Positions 1 to 6,810 are shown, counted from the first letter of the stretch. The stretch is 9,258 nt of DNA from an uncultured Fibrobacter sp. (GCA_937891805.1 CALATK010000033.1:1-9258), one strand, 5' to 3'. A program made the numbers and translations. The notes: generated by a model from the sequence alone, not told the origin.

Positions 1-2193
1 GGCGGCAACAACTACAAGTTCTACGCCATGTCTACCAGAAACGGCGACATCGCCCGCACGGACTGGACCGACATCAAGTGGGATTTCGAGACCTTCATGG
101 AATACATCAAGACGCTCCCCAATGCCAGGGCCGTCATCTGCGTGAACGCGGGCACGGGAACCTCCAAGGAGGCCGCCGCCTGGGTGCGTTACGCCAACAA
201 GGTCAAGGGCTACAACATCAAGCAGTGGCAAATCGGCAACGAACTGGACGGCGAGTGGGAAGAGTCCGGCCCCATTTCGGCAACGCAGTACGCCGCCCGC
301 TATCTGGAATACGCCCGCGCCATGAAGGCGGTGGATTCCAGCATCATCTTGCACGGCCCGCTGTTCAGCACCCACAAGATGCAGCAGAAGGGTGCGGGCC
401 TTCTGGATGGAAAGTACTGGATGGAAGAGTTCCTGCGGATTGTGGGGGAGGCCGAAAAGAAAGATGGCAAGCGCTACTTGGATGTAGTGGACCTGCATAA
501 CTATCCCTACTGGACACCCAACGACCCGAAACCCGCAGACATGCTCAAGTCCATGCTGGATGTGGGACCCAACATGGATACGCTGGACATGTGGATGAAA
601 CGCCACCTGGATGGGGAGCGCCGGGTGTTTCTTTCGGAGTTCAGCACCTGCGTGCAGGGCTACAGCCTGCTGATGGATTACCCTCAGGCCACTGCCATGG
701 CCAGCGTCTTTGCCCAGCACGCCATGCGGTTTGGCAACCGCCTGCAGGTGCTTCCCTGGGACGCTTTCGGCAACCTGTTCAAGGGTCCCGACGACACCTG
801 GGGAACCATCAGCATGACGGCGCTCCTCAAGGAAGGCTCCTGGAACCACTGGAAGTCCTTGGAGCCTACGGCAGAATATTACGGCGTCTACATGACCTTC
901 ATGGACTTTTTGGAAAGCGGGTTCGCGGTGCTGCCGGTAGAGAGCAACAGCCCCGATGTGGTGGCCTACGCCATCGGCAAGGGGGATTCGGCCCGTGTAA
1001 TGCTGGTGAACCTCTCCGACATAACGCAACTGGTGCAGATTGACCGGGCAAGTGTTGGCACGGATTCTGCCAATGCGACGCCGACAGTGGGCAAAGGTGA
1101 TTTGGTCAGGACACAGGTGGAAATTTTTGGCGCAGAACAGTTCAAGTGGAACGGCACGAACCAAAGCGCCTACCCCTACCCGAAAATGGGCCCTAGCGGC
1201 CGCCGCATCAATCCGTCCAAATCCAGGGACATAGCCGTACCGCCCTTTGGACTTGCCGTTGTGCAGATTAACCCGAAGGTTGTGGGCCTGGATTCGGCGA
1301 CGAAGGATTCTGCGGCAGACCCCAAGGTCATTGCCGCTGCCCTCGAAAAGAAGGTCCTGCTGGCAGGCGATACCCTGGACCTGTTCGCCACCGCCGTGCA
1401 GCAGTACGGCCAGCTGACAGAAGGCAAACTTGAAATTCCGGAGCTGGGAATCGTCAGGTGGCTCAAGCCCGATGACGGCCTGTGGAACGCCTCCATCGAG
1501 AGCTTTCATGTGAAGGTTCCCATGTCTGCAAATGTGAAACTGGGGCCTGCTACGGCGACGCTGAAGATTCGCGGCCTGGGCGGCAAGGCTACGGAATTCA
1601 AGATCCCCTTCCGCATTCGCGGTGCTTACCGCACCACTAGCGTCATGCAGAACTTCGACAACGGGCTGGATGCGGTAGATTGGTACCCGGTGGCCAACGG
1701 CGATAACGCTACCAGTATCGAGGCCAAGGTCTTTAACGGGGCGCCCCCTCACGGCGGATTCATCCGTCACGACTTTATCATCGAGCAGCCTCCTGCACAG
1801 GGCTGGCCCAATTTTGCCGGAGCTTACTACGTAATCCCCGAAGCCGTCAAGAATTCCGTAGGCATTGTGTTTGACTACGCTACCAACCACAACAATCCCG
1901 ACGGCTATTTCGAGGTGCAAATCGCCAGTGAACAGGTGAAGGACTACGACGAGTTCATGGTCCGCCTGAAAAACACCCGCGGTTCCTGGGTTCGTGACAC
2001 CCTCATCTGGGAAAACATGGCTCAGGAAGGCTGGGGCAAGACCATCCCGCAGCTGGACCCCAAGCAAATCAAGAATTTCGCTTTCCGGGCCCGCTACAGC
2101 GGCAAGGGCTACATCAGCCTGGACAACATCTACCTCTTGCAAGAAGACGGCACCGAAGTTCCCATGCCCAAGGGATTACGCCGCTTGCGGTAA
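1..2193 (+). CDS. Secreted glycoside hydrolase, GH51-like (clan GH-A), 5'-truncated by window edge, with C-terminal CBM-like domain
   Basis: The reading frame is open from base 1, so the ATG at 28 is internal and the true start and signal peptide lie upstream. The visible part is 730 codons; residues below count from that internal Met. A TIM-barrel-like region spans about 1-300. WQIGNELDG (67-75) carries the likely acid/base Glu72 directly after Asn, the clan GH-A signature, and VFLSEFS (200-206) carries the likely nucleophile Glu204. A beta-rich segment follows (about 305-415), then an Ig-like linker domain (about 435-530), then a jelly-roll-like module (about 538-705) opening with QNFDNG and closing with YISLDNIYLL, as in CBM11/CBM30-type modules. 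The protein ends in a short basic tail (KGLRRLR). The NELDG block most resembles GH51 endoglucanases or arabinofuranosidases; Fibrobacter has cellulose-binding GH51 endoglucanases. Substrate is inferred, not shown. GH-A membership is fairly safe; GH51 and the CBM family are less so. Confidence 0.82.
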   Translation, partial: GGNNYKFYAMSTRNGDIARTDWTDIKWDFETFMEYIKTLPNARAVICVNAGTGTSKEAAAWVRYANKVKGYNIKQWQIGNELDGEWEESGPISATQYAARYLEYARAMKAVDSSIILHGPLFSTHKMQQKGAGLLDGKYWMEEFLRIVGEAEKKDGKRYLDVVDLHNYPYWTPNDPKPADMLKSMLDVGPNMDTLDMWMKRHLDGERRVFLSEFSTCVQGYSLLMDYPQATAMASVFAQHAMRFGNRLQVLPWDAFGNLFKGPDDTWGTISMTALLKEGSWNHWKSLEPTAEYYGVYMTFMDFLESGFAVLPVESNSPDVVAYAIGKGDSARVMLVNLSDITQLVQIDRASVGTDSANATPTVGKGDLVRTQVEIFGAEQFKWNGTNQSAYPYPKMGPSGRRINPSKSRDIAVPPFGLAVVQINPKVVGLDSATKDSAADPKVIAAALEKKVLLAGDTLDLFATAVQQYGQLTEGKLEIPELGIVRWLKPDDGLWNASIESFHVKVPMSANVKLGPATATLKIRGLGGKATEFKIPFRIRGAYRTTSVMQNFDNGLDAVDWYPVANGDNATSIEAKVFNGAPPHGGFIRHDFIIEQPPAQGWPNFAGAYYVIPEAVKNSVGIVFDYATNHNNPDGYFEVQIASEQVKDYDEFMVRLKNTRGSWVRDTLIWENMAQEGWGKTIPQLDPKQIKNFAFRARYSGKGYISLDNIYLLQEDGTEVPMPKGLRRLR

Positions 2194-2194
2194 G

Positions 2195-2210
2195 GGGGAA
2201 GGCCTTCCCC
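2195..2210. terminator. Perfect 16-bp palindrome one base after the hydrolase stop codon; possible terminator
   Basis: GGGGAAGGCCTTCCCC is self-complementary and can fold as a 6-bp stem with a GGCC loop. It starts one base after the TAA at 2191-2193. No T-tract follows (next bases TTGCTCC), so it is not a classical intrinsic terminator. It could act in 3'-end protection or be a dispersed palindromic repeat. Confidence 0.45.
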
Positions 2211-2226
2211 TTGCTCCAGACCAAGC

Positions 2227-2328
2227 CGGGCCAGGTGCCCGCCCCGGACTTGTTCCGGAGCTACCCCTTCTCCTAGGGGCTCCGCCCCTAACACCCCTTC
2301 ATCGTCATGGCGGCCCACGAGCCGCCAT
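2227..2328. repeat. GC-rich spacer with four further short inverted repeats in series
   Basis: Four perfect stems follow the palindrome at 2195-2210. They are CGGGC/GCCCG (2227-2231 with 2237-2241), CCGGA/TCCGG (2244-2248 with 2254-2258), TAGGGGC/GCCCCTA (2274-2280 with 2284-2290, 3-base loop) and ATGGCGGC/GCCGCCAT (2307-2314 with 2321-2328, 6-base loop). No convincing ORF fits this stretch. The frames that cross it are read-through of neighbouring genes. It may be a mosaic of dispersed palindromic repeats or a structured 3' UTR or RNA. None is followed by a T-run. Confidence 0.55.
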
Positions 2329-2380
2329 CTGGAACAAACCGAGGCCACATGCGCGGCACACAACAAAATTCCTAATAATG

Positions 2381-2386
2381 TATATT
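2381..2386 (+). promoter_or_regulatory. TATATT box, probable -10 element of the small lipoprotein pair
   Basis: TATATT ends six bases before the ATG at 2393. With normal -10 to +1 spacing, transcription would begin at or next to the A of that ATG, giving a leaderless mRNA. There is no Shine-Dalgarno sequence upstream of 2393, which agrees. No clear -35 is seen. The same hexamer recurs upstream of 3347, 8319 (minus) and 8518. The region is AT-rich, so chance remains possible. Confidence 0.45.
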
Positions 2387-2392
2387 ACCGAT

Positions 2393-2821
2393 ATGAAATC
2401 TTCCACCATCGCCAAAATACTCATCTTGGCATTGCCTCTGCTCTTTTGCCAATGCGACCGCTTTCCCGACGCAGACTACGATGAAGTCCATGTCGGCATC
2501 CACACGGAACATCCACCTATCGCCGATTCTTTAAAAATAACCGTTATTCACGACAAAGACACTGTATTACAACAGATTGGAACAAAGGACCTAAAAACAA
2601 CACTCGCTGGAAACAGGCTTGAATCCGATTACGTACTCCAAATTGAATTTTTCTGCAATGACCAATGGCTACAGGCAATCCCATACACCATAGATGTCGG
2701 TAGCGGAGTTACCGCCATTTATCTGACAAAGCAGCCTGAAGGTTTTTTACTGTTCAACACACCGCCCACAAAAGAATGCAGCGAATTGGCCGATTACAAA
2801 CTAATCGAAAAGAATAGTTAA
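2393..2821 (+). CDS. Small putative lipoprotein of unknown function (142 aa)
   Basis: I do not recognise the family. The protein starts with a basic tip and a hydrophobic stretch (MKSSTIAKILILALPLLFCQ) followed by Cys21-Asp, which reads as a lipoprotein signal. The lipobox (F-C-Q-C) is non-canonical, so lipidation is inferred. The rest is polar and rich in predicted beta-strand (for example SLKITVIHDKDTVLQ), and the mature part has two further cysteines, compatible with one Ig-like or small beta-sandwich domain. The start at 2393 is preferred over the in-frame ATG at 2378 because the latter adds MYITD ahead of the signal and lies upstream of the TATATT box. The frame stays open far upstream, but that part is out of frame with the hydrolase and not coding-like. 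It pairs with the next gene. Base composition is clearly lower in GC than the hydrolase. Confidence 0.7.
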   Translation: MKSSTIAKILILALPLLFCQCDRFPDADYDEVHVGIHTEHPPIADSLKITVIHDKDTVLQQIGTKDLKTTLAGNRLESDYVLQIEFFCNDQWLQAIPYTIDVGSGVTAIYLTKQPEGFLLFNTPPTKECSELADYKLIEKNS

Positions 2822-2830
2822 AGGTCTCTT

Positions 2831-3232
2831 ATGCGTTTTTTGATTGCCCTTCTACTCCTTCTGCTTTGTTCCTGCGATCTAAATTCAACTCTTTTTGGCG
2901 AGTTGTTATGCGGAAGCGGAATTATCGTTCACACATCCGCAGATACGGACTCCCTATATGTTGAAATCGTAGCCGGAGATTCCTTGATCTATTCAACGAA
3001 AGACACCAGCGAGTATTTTTCCTGGAGTCAAGACAATCGCGACCTAGAAAATTTCAACTGGACAATAAAAATCACATCTTACAAACAACCAGATTCTACT
3101 ATTACCGAAACCTACCAATTTTTCATCAAGCGACACAGCAACTCCAAAATTTTCGTAGACTACGGCAACAAAATTTGCAAAGACTGCCCTCCGTTTGTTC
3201 AAATACAATACGACAACTTTTGCGACGATTAG
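2831..3232 (+). CDS. Small putative lipoprotein of unknown function (133 aa)
   Basis: The product is unrecognised. The N-terminus is a short, very hydrophobic signal (MRFLIALLLLLLCSC) with a reasonable lipobox Leu12-Cys13-Ser14-Cys15, so the mature protein should start at lipidated Cys15. The mature part is polar and beta-strand-like (for example DSLYVEIVAGDSLIYSTKD) and carries Cys27, Cys116, Cys119 and Cys131, which could form two disulfides in the periplasm or at the surface. The start is well supported: AAAGG at 2820-2824 lies six bases before the ATG, and the gene begins 9 bases after the preceding stop. The two genes are therefore probably cotranscribed. Both proteins have a similar length and plan (HT..., a DSL strand, then alternating strands), so they may be distant paralogues; that is a by-eye impression only. 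GC is low: 19 of 60 bases in 3061-3120. Confidence 0.75.
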   Translation: MRFLIALLLLLLCSCDLNSTLFGELLCGSGIIVHTSADTDSLYVEIVAGDSLIYSTKDTSEYFSWSQDNRDLENFNWTIKITSYKQPDSTITETYQFFIKRHSNSKIFVDYGNKICKDCPPFVQIQYDNFCDD

Positions 3233-3312
3233 AGAGTAAAACCCGCAAACAACCTCGAAAAATGGGCTCGCAACTAGCGATCCAACCGCTAACAAACCCG
3301 CACAAATAAAGG

Positions 3313-3318
3313 TATATT
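3313..3318 (+). promoter_or_regulatory. TATATT box upstream of a six-codon ORF
   Basis: TATATT at 3313-3318 is followed by a possible leader, an AGGGG Shine-Dalgarno-like run at 3336-3340 and an ATG at 3347. This looks like a complete expression start, yet the ORF stops after six codons. The rest of the 3233-3383 spacer shows only a weak inverted repeat, TAGCG/CGCTA, at 3275-3291. Confidence 0.4.
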
Positions 3319-3346
3319 CAGAAAGTAGGACTTATAGGGGCTCTTT

Positions 3347-3367
3347 ATGAGCAACGGTAAAAAATAA
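3347..3367 (+). other. Six-codon ORF (MSNGKK) with good ribosome binding site; leader peptide or gene remnant
   Basis: The ORF runs ATG to TAA and encodes MSNGKK. AGGGG (3336-3340) lies six bases before the ATG. The stop is followed at once by the hairpin at 3368-3404. No plus-strand gene follows, so a leader-peptide role has no obvious target. It may be the surviving 5' end of a deleted gene, or the start of an RNA antisense to the minus-strand operon. Confidence 0.25.
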
Positions 3368-3404
3368 GCCGAGAAGAAAATCATTAAATCTGATCATTCT
3401 CGGC
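3359..3404 (-). terminator. Intrinsic terminator of the minus-strand surface-polysaccharide operon
   Basis: Read on the minus strand, GCCGAGAA (3404-3397) pairs perfectly with TTCTCGGC (3375-3368) across a 21-base loop. The loop has a further TGAT/ATCA pairing. The stem is followed by TTATTTTTTACC. The stop codon at 3386-3384 of the small minus-strand ORF lies in the loop. On the plus strand no T-run follows, so it acts on minus-strand transcripts. Confidence 0.7.
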
Positions 3405-3527
3405 CTCCTCGGAAATGGCAAGCACATCAATATCGCTCATTTCCATGTAGTGGACAAATTTCTCGCGTACAGCCGTCCGCATGCGCAAGATTTCTTCCGG
3501 GTCCTCATTCCGAGAAAAAAAGCACAC
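3384..3527 (-). CDS. Possible small protein or 3' gene remnant (up to 47 aa from a GTG)
   Basis: The frame is open from 3548 to the TAA at 3386-3384. A GTG at 3527 gives 47 aa; the first ATG (3482) gives 32 aa. No start has a strong ribosome binding site. The best is GGAAG five bases before a TTG just upstream of the ATG. The last 40 codons look coding: 18 begin with G, and the product (EDPEEILRMRTAVREK, then HYMEMSDIDVLAISEE) is acidic and helix-like. It ends inside the operon terminator, where a last gene should end. I do not recognise it. It could be a genuine small ORF behind the aminotransferase (which stops at 3569) or the tail of a gene lost by deletion. Confidence 0.35.
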   Translation of the reverse strand: MCFFSRNEDPEEILRMRTAVREKFVHYMEMSDIDVLAISEEAENDQI

Positions 3528-3568
3528 AAGTAGACGAACAAATTTTGCCTAGAAAACAGCAGAAAGTC

Positions 3569-4834
3569 TCACTCGAAGCATTCCCGAATAGTCTGAATGA
3601 TTGCGTCCTGCTGGTCGTGGGTCATCTTGTTGTCGCTGGGGAGGCAGAGCCCGCGGGCAAAGATGTCGGCGCCCACGTCGGTGATGCCGCCCGCAATGTA
3701 GGCGTTGGTGCGGGCGCGGCCGTTACCCTGCGCGGTGATAAACGCGTGGCTCATGTACATAGGCTGCATATGCATGGGTTTCCAGATGGGGCGACCCTCG
3801 GCGTTCATGGCGGCGATGCGTTCCAGAATCTCCGTGGGGCAGCTCTTGCCCGCCTCGTGGATGTACAGGGCGTCGGTTTCGCCGCGGACCTGCTTGCACA
3901 TGGCGTCCTTATCGATAATCAGGCAGCTGAGCCAGAAGTTCGGTTCGCTGTTCTGCGCGTCGTAGGGGTTCACCTGCACCGGGAGGCCCTTCAGGCCCTC
4001 CTTGTAGCGCATGTAGATTGCCTTTTTCTGGGCGATGTGCTCTTCCAGGTAGGGCATCTGGCCGCGGACCACGCCGGCGATGACGTTGCTCATGCGGTAG
4101 TTGTAGCCCACTTCTTCGTGCTGGTACCAGGCGGCCGCCTCGCGGCTCTGGGTGCTCCACTTGCGCACCTTCTCGGCGTCGTCCTTGCTGTCGGTCAGGA
4201 ACATGCCGCCGCTACTTCCGGTAATAATCTTGTTGCCGTTAAAACTGATGGCGCTGTAGTCGCCAAACTTGCCCGTCTGCACGCCCTTGTAGGTGGCTCC
4301 GAAGCTCTCGGCGGCATCTTCGATGAGGAGCGCGTTATGCTTTTTGCAAATCGCGCGGATTTCGTCCACCTTGCCGGGTGTTCCGTACAAGTGAACAAGC
4401 ACCACCAGCCGCACTTCGGGGTAAATCTCGAAGGCTTTCTCAAGAGCCTCCGGGTCCATGTTCCAGGTATCGTACTCGGTATCAATGAACACGGCCTCGC
4501 CGCTCTCGTAGGCGATAGGGTTCACCGTCGCGTCAAAAGTCATATCGCTGCAGAACACCTTGTGTCCGCGCAACGCTCCCTCGCCCACCTTGGGCATGCC
4601 GTACAGGGCCTCGCCCGCAAGCTTTGTGCAAAGGTGCAGTGCCGCAGTCCCGGCGGAGAGCGCCACGGCGTACTTGCAACCAATCTTTTCGGCGGCCAAA
4701 CGTTCAACCTCATTGATGTTTGCACCCACGGTGCTCATCCAGTTGGTCTCGTAAGCTTCTGTAACGTGCTTGATTTCTTCCCCATGCATGGTGGGGCTAC
4801 TGAGCCAGACTTTACTATCGAAACGAATTGTCAT
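3569..4834 (-). CDS. DegT/DnrJ/EryC1/StrS-family PLP-dependent sugar aminotransferase (PglE-like)
   Basis: This 421-aa protein should transfer an amino group, usually from glutamate, to the 4-keto sugar made by the upstream dehydratase, giving a UDP-4-amino-4,6-dideoxy sugar in the cytoplasm. LSSPTMHGEE (11-20) and TNWMSTVGANINEVE (30-44) are typical of the N-terminus of PglE-like enzymes. SAGTAALHL (60-68) fits the cofactor phosphate loop, DAAES (173-177) contains the Asp expected to contact the PLP ring nitrogen, and FNGNKIITGSSGGM (198-211) holds Lys202, the expected Schiff-base lysine. GYNYRMSN (243-250) is another family motif. Length is somewhat above the usual 360-400 aa. The ATG overlaps the dehydratase stop as ATGA (4834-4831), so translation is probably coupled. 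The product sugar is inferred from the pair; perosamine-type or other 4-amino sugars are alternatives. Confidence 0.9.
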   Translation of the reverse strand: MTIRFDSKVWLSSPTMHGEEIKHVTEAYETNWMSTVGANINEVERLAAEKIGCKYAVALSAGTAALHLCTKLAGEALYGMPKVGEGALRGHKVFCSDMTFDATVNPIAYESGEAVFIDTEYDTWNMDPEALEKAFEIYPEVRLVVLVHLYGTPGKVDEIRAICKKHNALLIEDAAESFGATYKGVQTGKFGDYSAISFNGNKIITGSSGGMFLTDSKDDAEKVRKWSTQSREAAAWYQHEEVGYNYRMSNVIAGVVRGQMPYLEEHIAQKKAIYMRYKEGLKGLPVQVNPYDAQNSEPNFWLSCLIIDKDAMCKQVRGETDALYIHEAGKSCPTEILERIAAMNAEGRPIWKPMHMQPMYMSHAFITAQGNGRARTNAYIAGGITDVGADIFARGLCLPSDNKMTHDQQDAIIQTIRECFE

Positions 4835-6807
4835 ACAGCGGGCATCCTTACCGTCTTGTTGAATTCCTCGGGAGTGGTGAACGTGGGCACAATATGGTGC
4901 AAGGCAGAAATGGCGGTCTTGTCGTCATTTTCCTGAGCGGCATTCTTCAATGTCCACAGTTCATTGATAAAGGTATCGGCATCAATCTCAATCTGCTTTC
5001 CGATATAGATGAGCTTGTTCTTGGTCTTCTGCAGGCCCTCTTCGTTCATCAGCAATTCTTCGAGCAGTTTTTCACCTGGACGAAGTCCCGTGAACTTGAT
5101 TTCTACATCCTTGTAAGGCACCTTGCCATACATACGGATGAGGTTTTCTGCCAAGGTCACTATCTTTACGGGCTGCCCCATGTCCAGAACAAAAATTTCG
5201 CCACCGTGGGCAAAGCTCGCCGCCTCAAGCACCAAATTCACCGCCTCCGGAATAGTCATAAAGTAGCGTATAATGTTTGGGTGTGTCACCGTTACGGGCT
5301 TGCCCTGCTCAATCTGGCGCTTGAACAGGGGAATCACGGAGCCGTTGCTCCCCAGCACGTTTCCAAAGCGGGTGGTCACGAATTCAGTCTTGCAGTCCTT
5401 TTGTTGTGCAAAGAACTGGACAATCATTTCGCAACAACGCTTGGACGCCCCCATCACGTTGGTAGGGTTCACCGCCTTGTCGGTGCTAATCATCACGAAC
5501 TTTTTCACGTTGTGCAGCAAGGAAAGGGTAGCCATGTTGAAAGTGCCAACCACGTTATTCTTGATGGCTTCCATGGGGTTATTTTCCATCAGGGGCACGT
5601 GCTTGTGGGCCGCCGCGTGGAACACCACCTGGGGCTCATATTTCTTGAAAATCTGGTTCATGCGGAAATAGTCCCGCACGCTGGCAATCAGCGTCACCAA
5701 GTTCAGACGGTCGCCATACTCCATCACCAGTTCCTGCTGGATTTCGTAGGCATTGTTCTCGTAGATATCCACGATAATCACCTGCTTGGGCTTATACTTT
5801 GCAATCTGGCGCACCAGTTCGCTACCGATACTGCCACCACCGCCGGTAACCATGCAGACTTTACCCTCAATAAACTCGCGAATTTCAGAATTGTTGAACT
5901 TGATGGGCTCGCGGCCAAGCAAGTCCTCCACCTTGATATCGCGGATTTGGCTTACAAAACTAGTAGCACCCGTGCCCACGGCAGAGGTATCCAAAAGGCT
6001 CCCGATAAAGGGCAACACCTTCACGGGGAGACCCGTCTTTCCGCAGATATCCAAAATGACCTGCCTGTCCTCTGGCGGGCAACTGGGAATGGCGAATATA
6101 ATCTGCTCAATCCGCATTTCCCTGGCCACCTTCGGTATGTCGCTGGTGGAACCCGCCACCAGCACACCGTTGAAGGGCTTGCCTATCTTGTAGCGGTCGT
6201 CGTCTATCAGGCACACGGGATTGATATTCTTTGCAGACCCCGTATTTTCTCCATGGCTTGCATCATTCTGGTTGTTGCGAATTTCATTCAACAACAGCAT
6301 AGCCGCATTTCCGGCACCGATAATCATGGTGCGCTTACGTTCGGCCTCGTGCATTCCCGTAGAAACCAAAGACACAAAGGTCCTACGGAACAGGTAACGG
6401 AACAGGGAGACGCCCACTACGGCAACAACAGCATGGAGCAAGGCAAATTCCCAAAACAAATCCTTATGAAATAGGTACACCAGGCCATATGCCACGGCAA
6501 TTCCCACGACAATTCCCTTGACGCAGCTCAGGTAATCCTGCTTGCTAAAATAACGCCAGAGCTTGTTGTAGGCACCAAAAAACAGCAGGCTTCCAAAGCA
6601 GCAAATAATGCTTACGACAATAATGAGAAACAGGTCAGGCCGACCGATACGCTGGGCAAAGAGGGGCAAGGGGTAGTTGGCGATCAAAGCCGACACCGCC
6701 ACCACGAAGGCATCGGCCAGGGCCAGCACCCGCTTTCGCAAGCGGAAACTGTTCATCAGCGCCTTGAAATGCACGCTTTTCTCTATTTTCTCTTTGATAC
6801 CTGTCAT
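4831..6807 (-). CDS. Membrane-anchored nucleotide-sugar 4,6-dehydratase, PglF/WbpM/CapD type
   Basis: The 658-aa protein probably converts UDP-GlcNAc to the UDP-4-keto-6-deoxy sugar. Four hydrophobic segments lie near 27-47, 58-79, 94-112 and 119-140. A first Rossmann-like domain starts with MIIGAGNAA (161-169). The catalytic short-chain dehydrogenase domain has TGGGGSIGSE (321-330) for NAD(P) binding, HAAAHKHVPLME (397-408) and STDKAVNPTNVMGASKR (441-457). Here the usual YxxxK is MxxxK (Met452, Lys456), a known feature of WbpM-type enzymes rather than a defect. LRPGEKLLEELL (575-586) completes the family pattern. Length matches full-length membrane forms. The start lies 3 bases after the barrel gene's stop, with only a weak ribosome binding site, and the aminotransferase follows with an ATGA overlap. 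Precise stereochemistry (PglF- or PseB-like) cannot be read from sequence. Confidence 0.92.
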   Translation of the reverse strand: MTGIKEKIEKSVHFKALMNSFRLRKRVLALADAFVVAVSALIANYPLPLFAQRIGRPDLFLIIVVSIICCFGSLLFFGAYNKLWRYFSKQDYLSCVKGIVVGIAVAYGLVYLFHKDLFWEFALLHAVVAVVGVSLFRYLFRRTFVSLVSTGMHEAERKRTMIIGAGNAAMLLLNEIRNNQNDASHGENTGSAKNINPVCLIDDDRYKIGKPFNGVLVAGSTSDIPKVAREMRIEQIIFAIPSCPPEDRQVILDICGKTGLPVKVLPFIGSLLDTSAVGTGATSFVSQIRDIKVEDLLGREPIKFNNSEIREFIEGKVCMVTGGGGSIGSELVRQIAKYKPKQVIIVDIYENNAYEIQQELVMEYGDRLNLVTLIASVRDYFRMNQIFKKYEPQVVFHAAAHKHVPLMENNPMEAIKNNVVGTFNMATLSLLHNVKKFVMISTDKAVNPTNVMGASKRCCEMIVQFFAQQKDCKTEFVTTRFGNVLGSNGSVIPLFKRQIEQGKPVTVTHPNIIRYFMTIPEAVNLVLEAASFAHGGEIFVLDMGQPVKIVTLAENLIRMYGKVPYKDVEIKFTGLRPGEKLLEELLMNEEGLQKTKNKLIYIGKQIEIDADTFINELWTLKNAAQENDDKTAISALHHIVPTFTTPEEFNKTVRMPAV

Positions 6808-6810
6808 AAA

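Noticed and set aside
1994..2392. Upstream in-frame extension of the first small lipoprotein
   Set aside because: It overlaps the hydrolase C-terminus in another frame and runs through the hairpin spacer; the product is Pro/Arg-rich, and the signal peptide begins only at 2393.
3263..3310. Fifteen-codon plus-strand ORF in the 3233-3312 spacer
   Set aside because: No ribosome binding site, too short, and no composition signal.
3365..3540. Shifted plus-strand reading through the A6 run at 3359-3364 to extend the six-codon ORF
   Set aside because: A +1 shift opens a frame of over 50 codons, but it is the complement of the better-supported minus-strand frame and has no protein-like features. The A-run is explained as the terminator T-tract.
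3545..4936. Long plus-strand ORF (463 aa) opposite the aminotransferase
   Set aside because: It is antisense to a gene with clear catalytic motifs. Its product is rich in His, Val, Ala and Gly without domain features, typical of the complement of a GC-biased gene.
4828..6474. Long plus-strand ORF (548 aa) opposite the dehydratase
   Set aside because: Antisense shadow of a well-recognised enzyme; His/Leu/Val-rich, no start signals and no motifs.
4831..6807. Missing catalytic Tyr in the dehydratase YxxxK motif
   Set aside because: The MxxxK form is normal for WbpM-type 4,6-dehydratases, so it is not evidence of inactivation.
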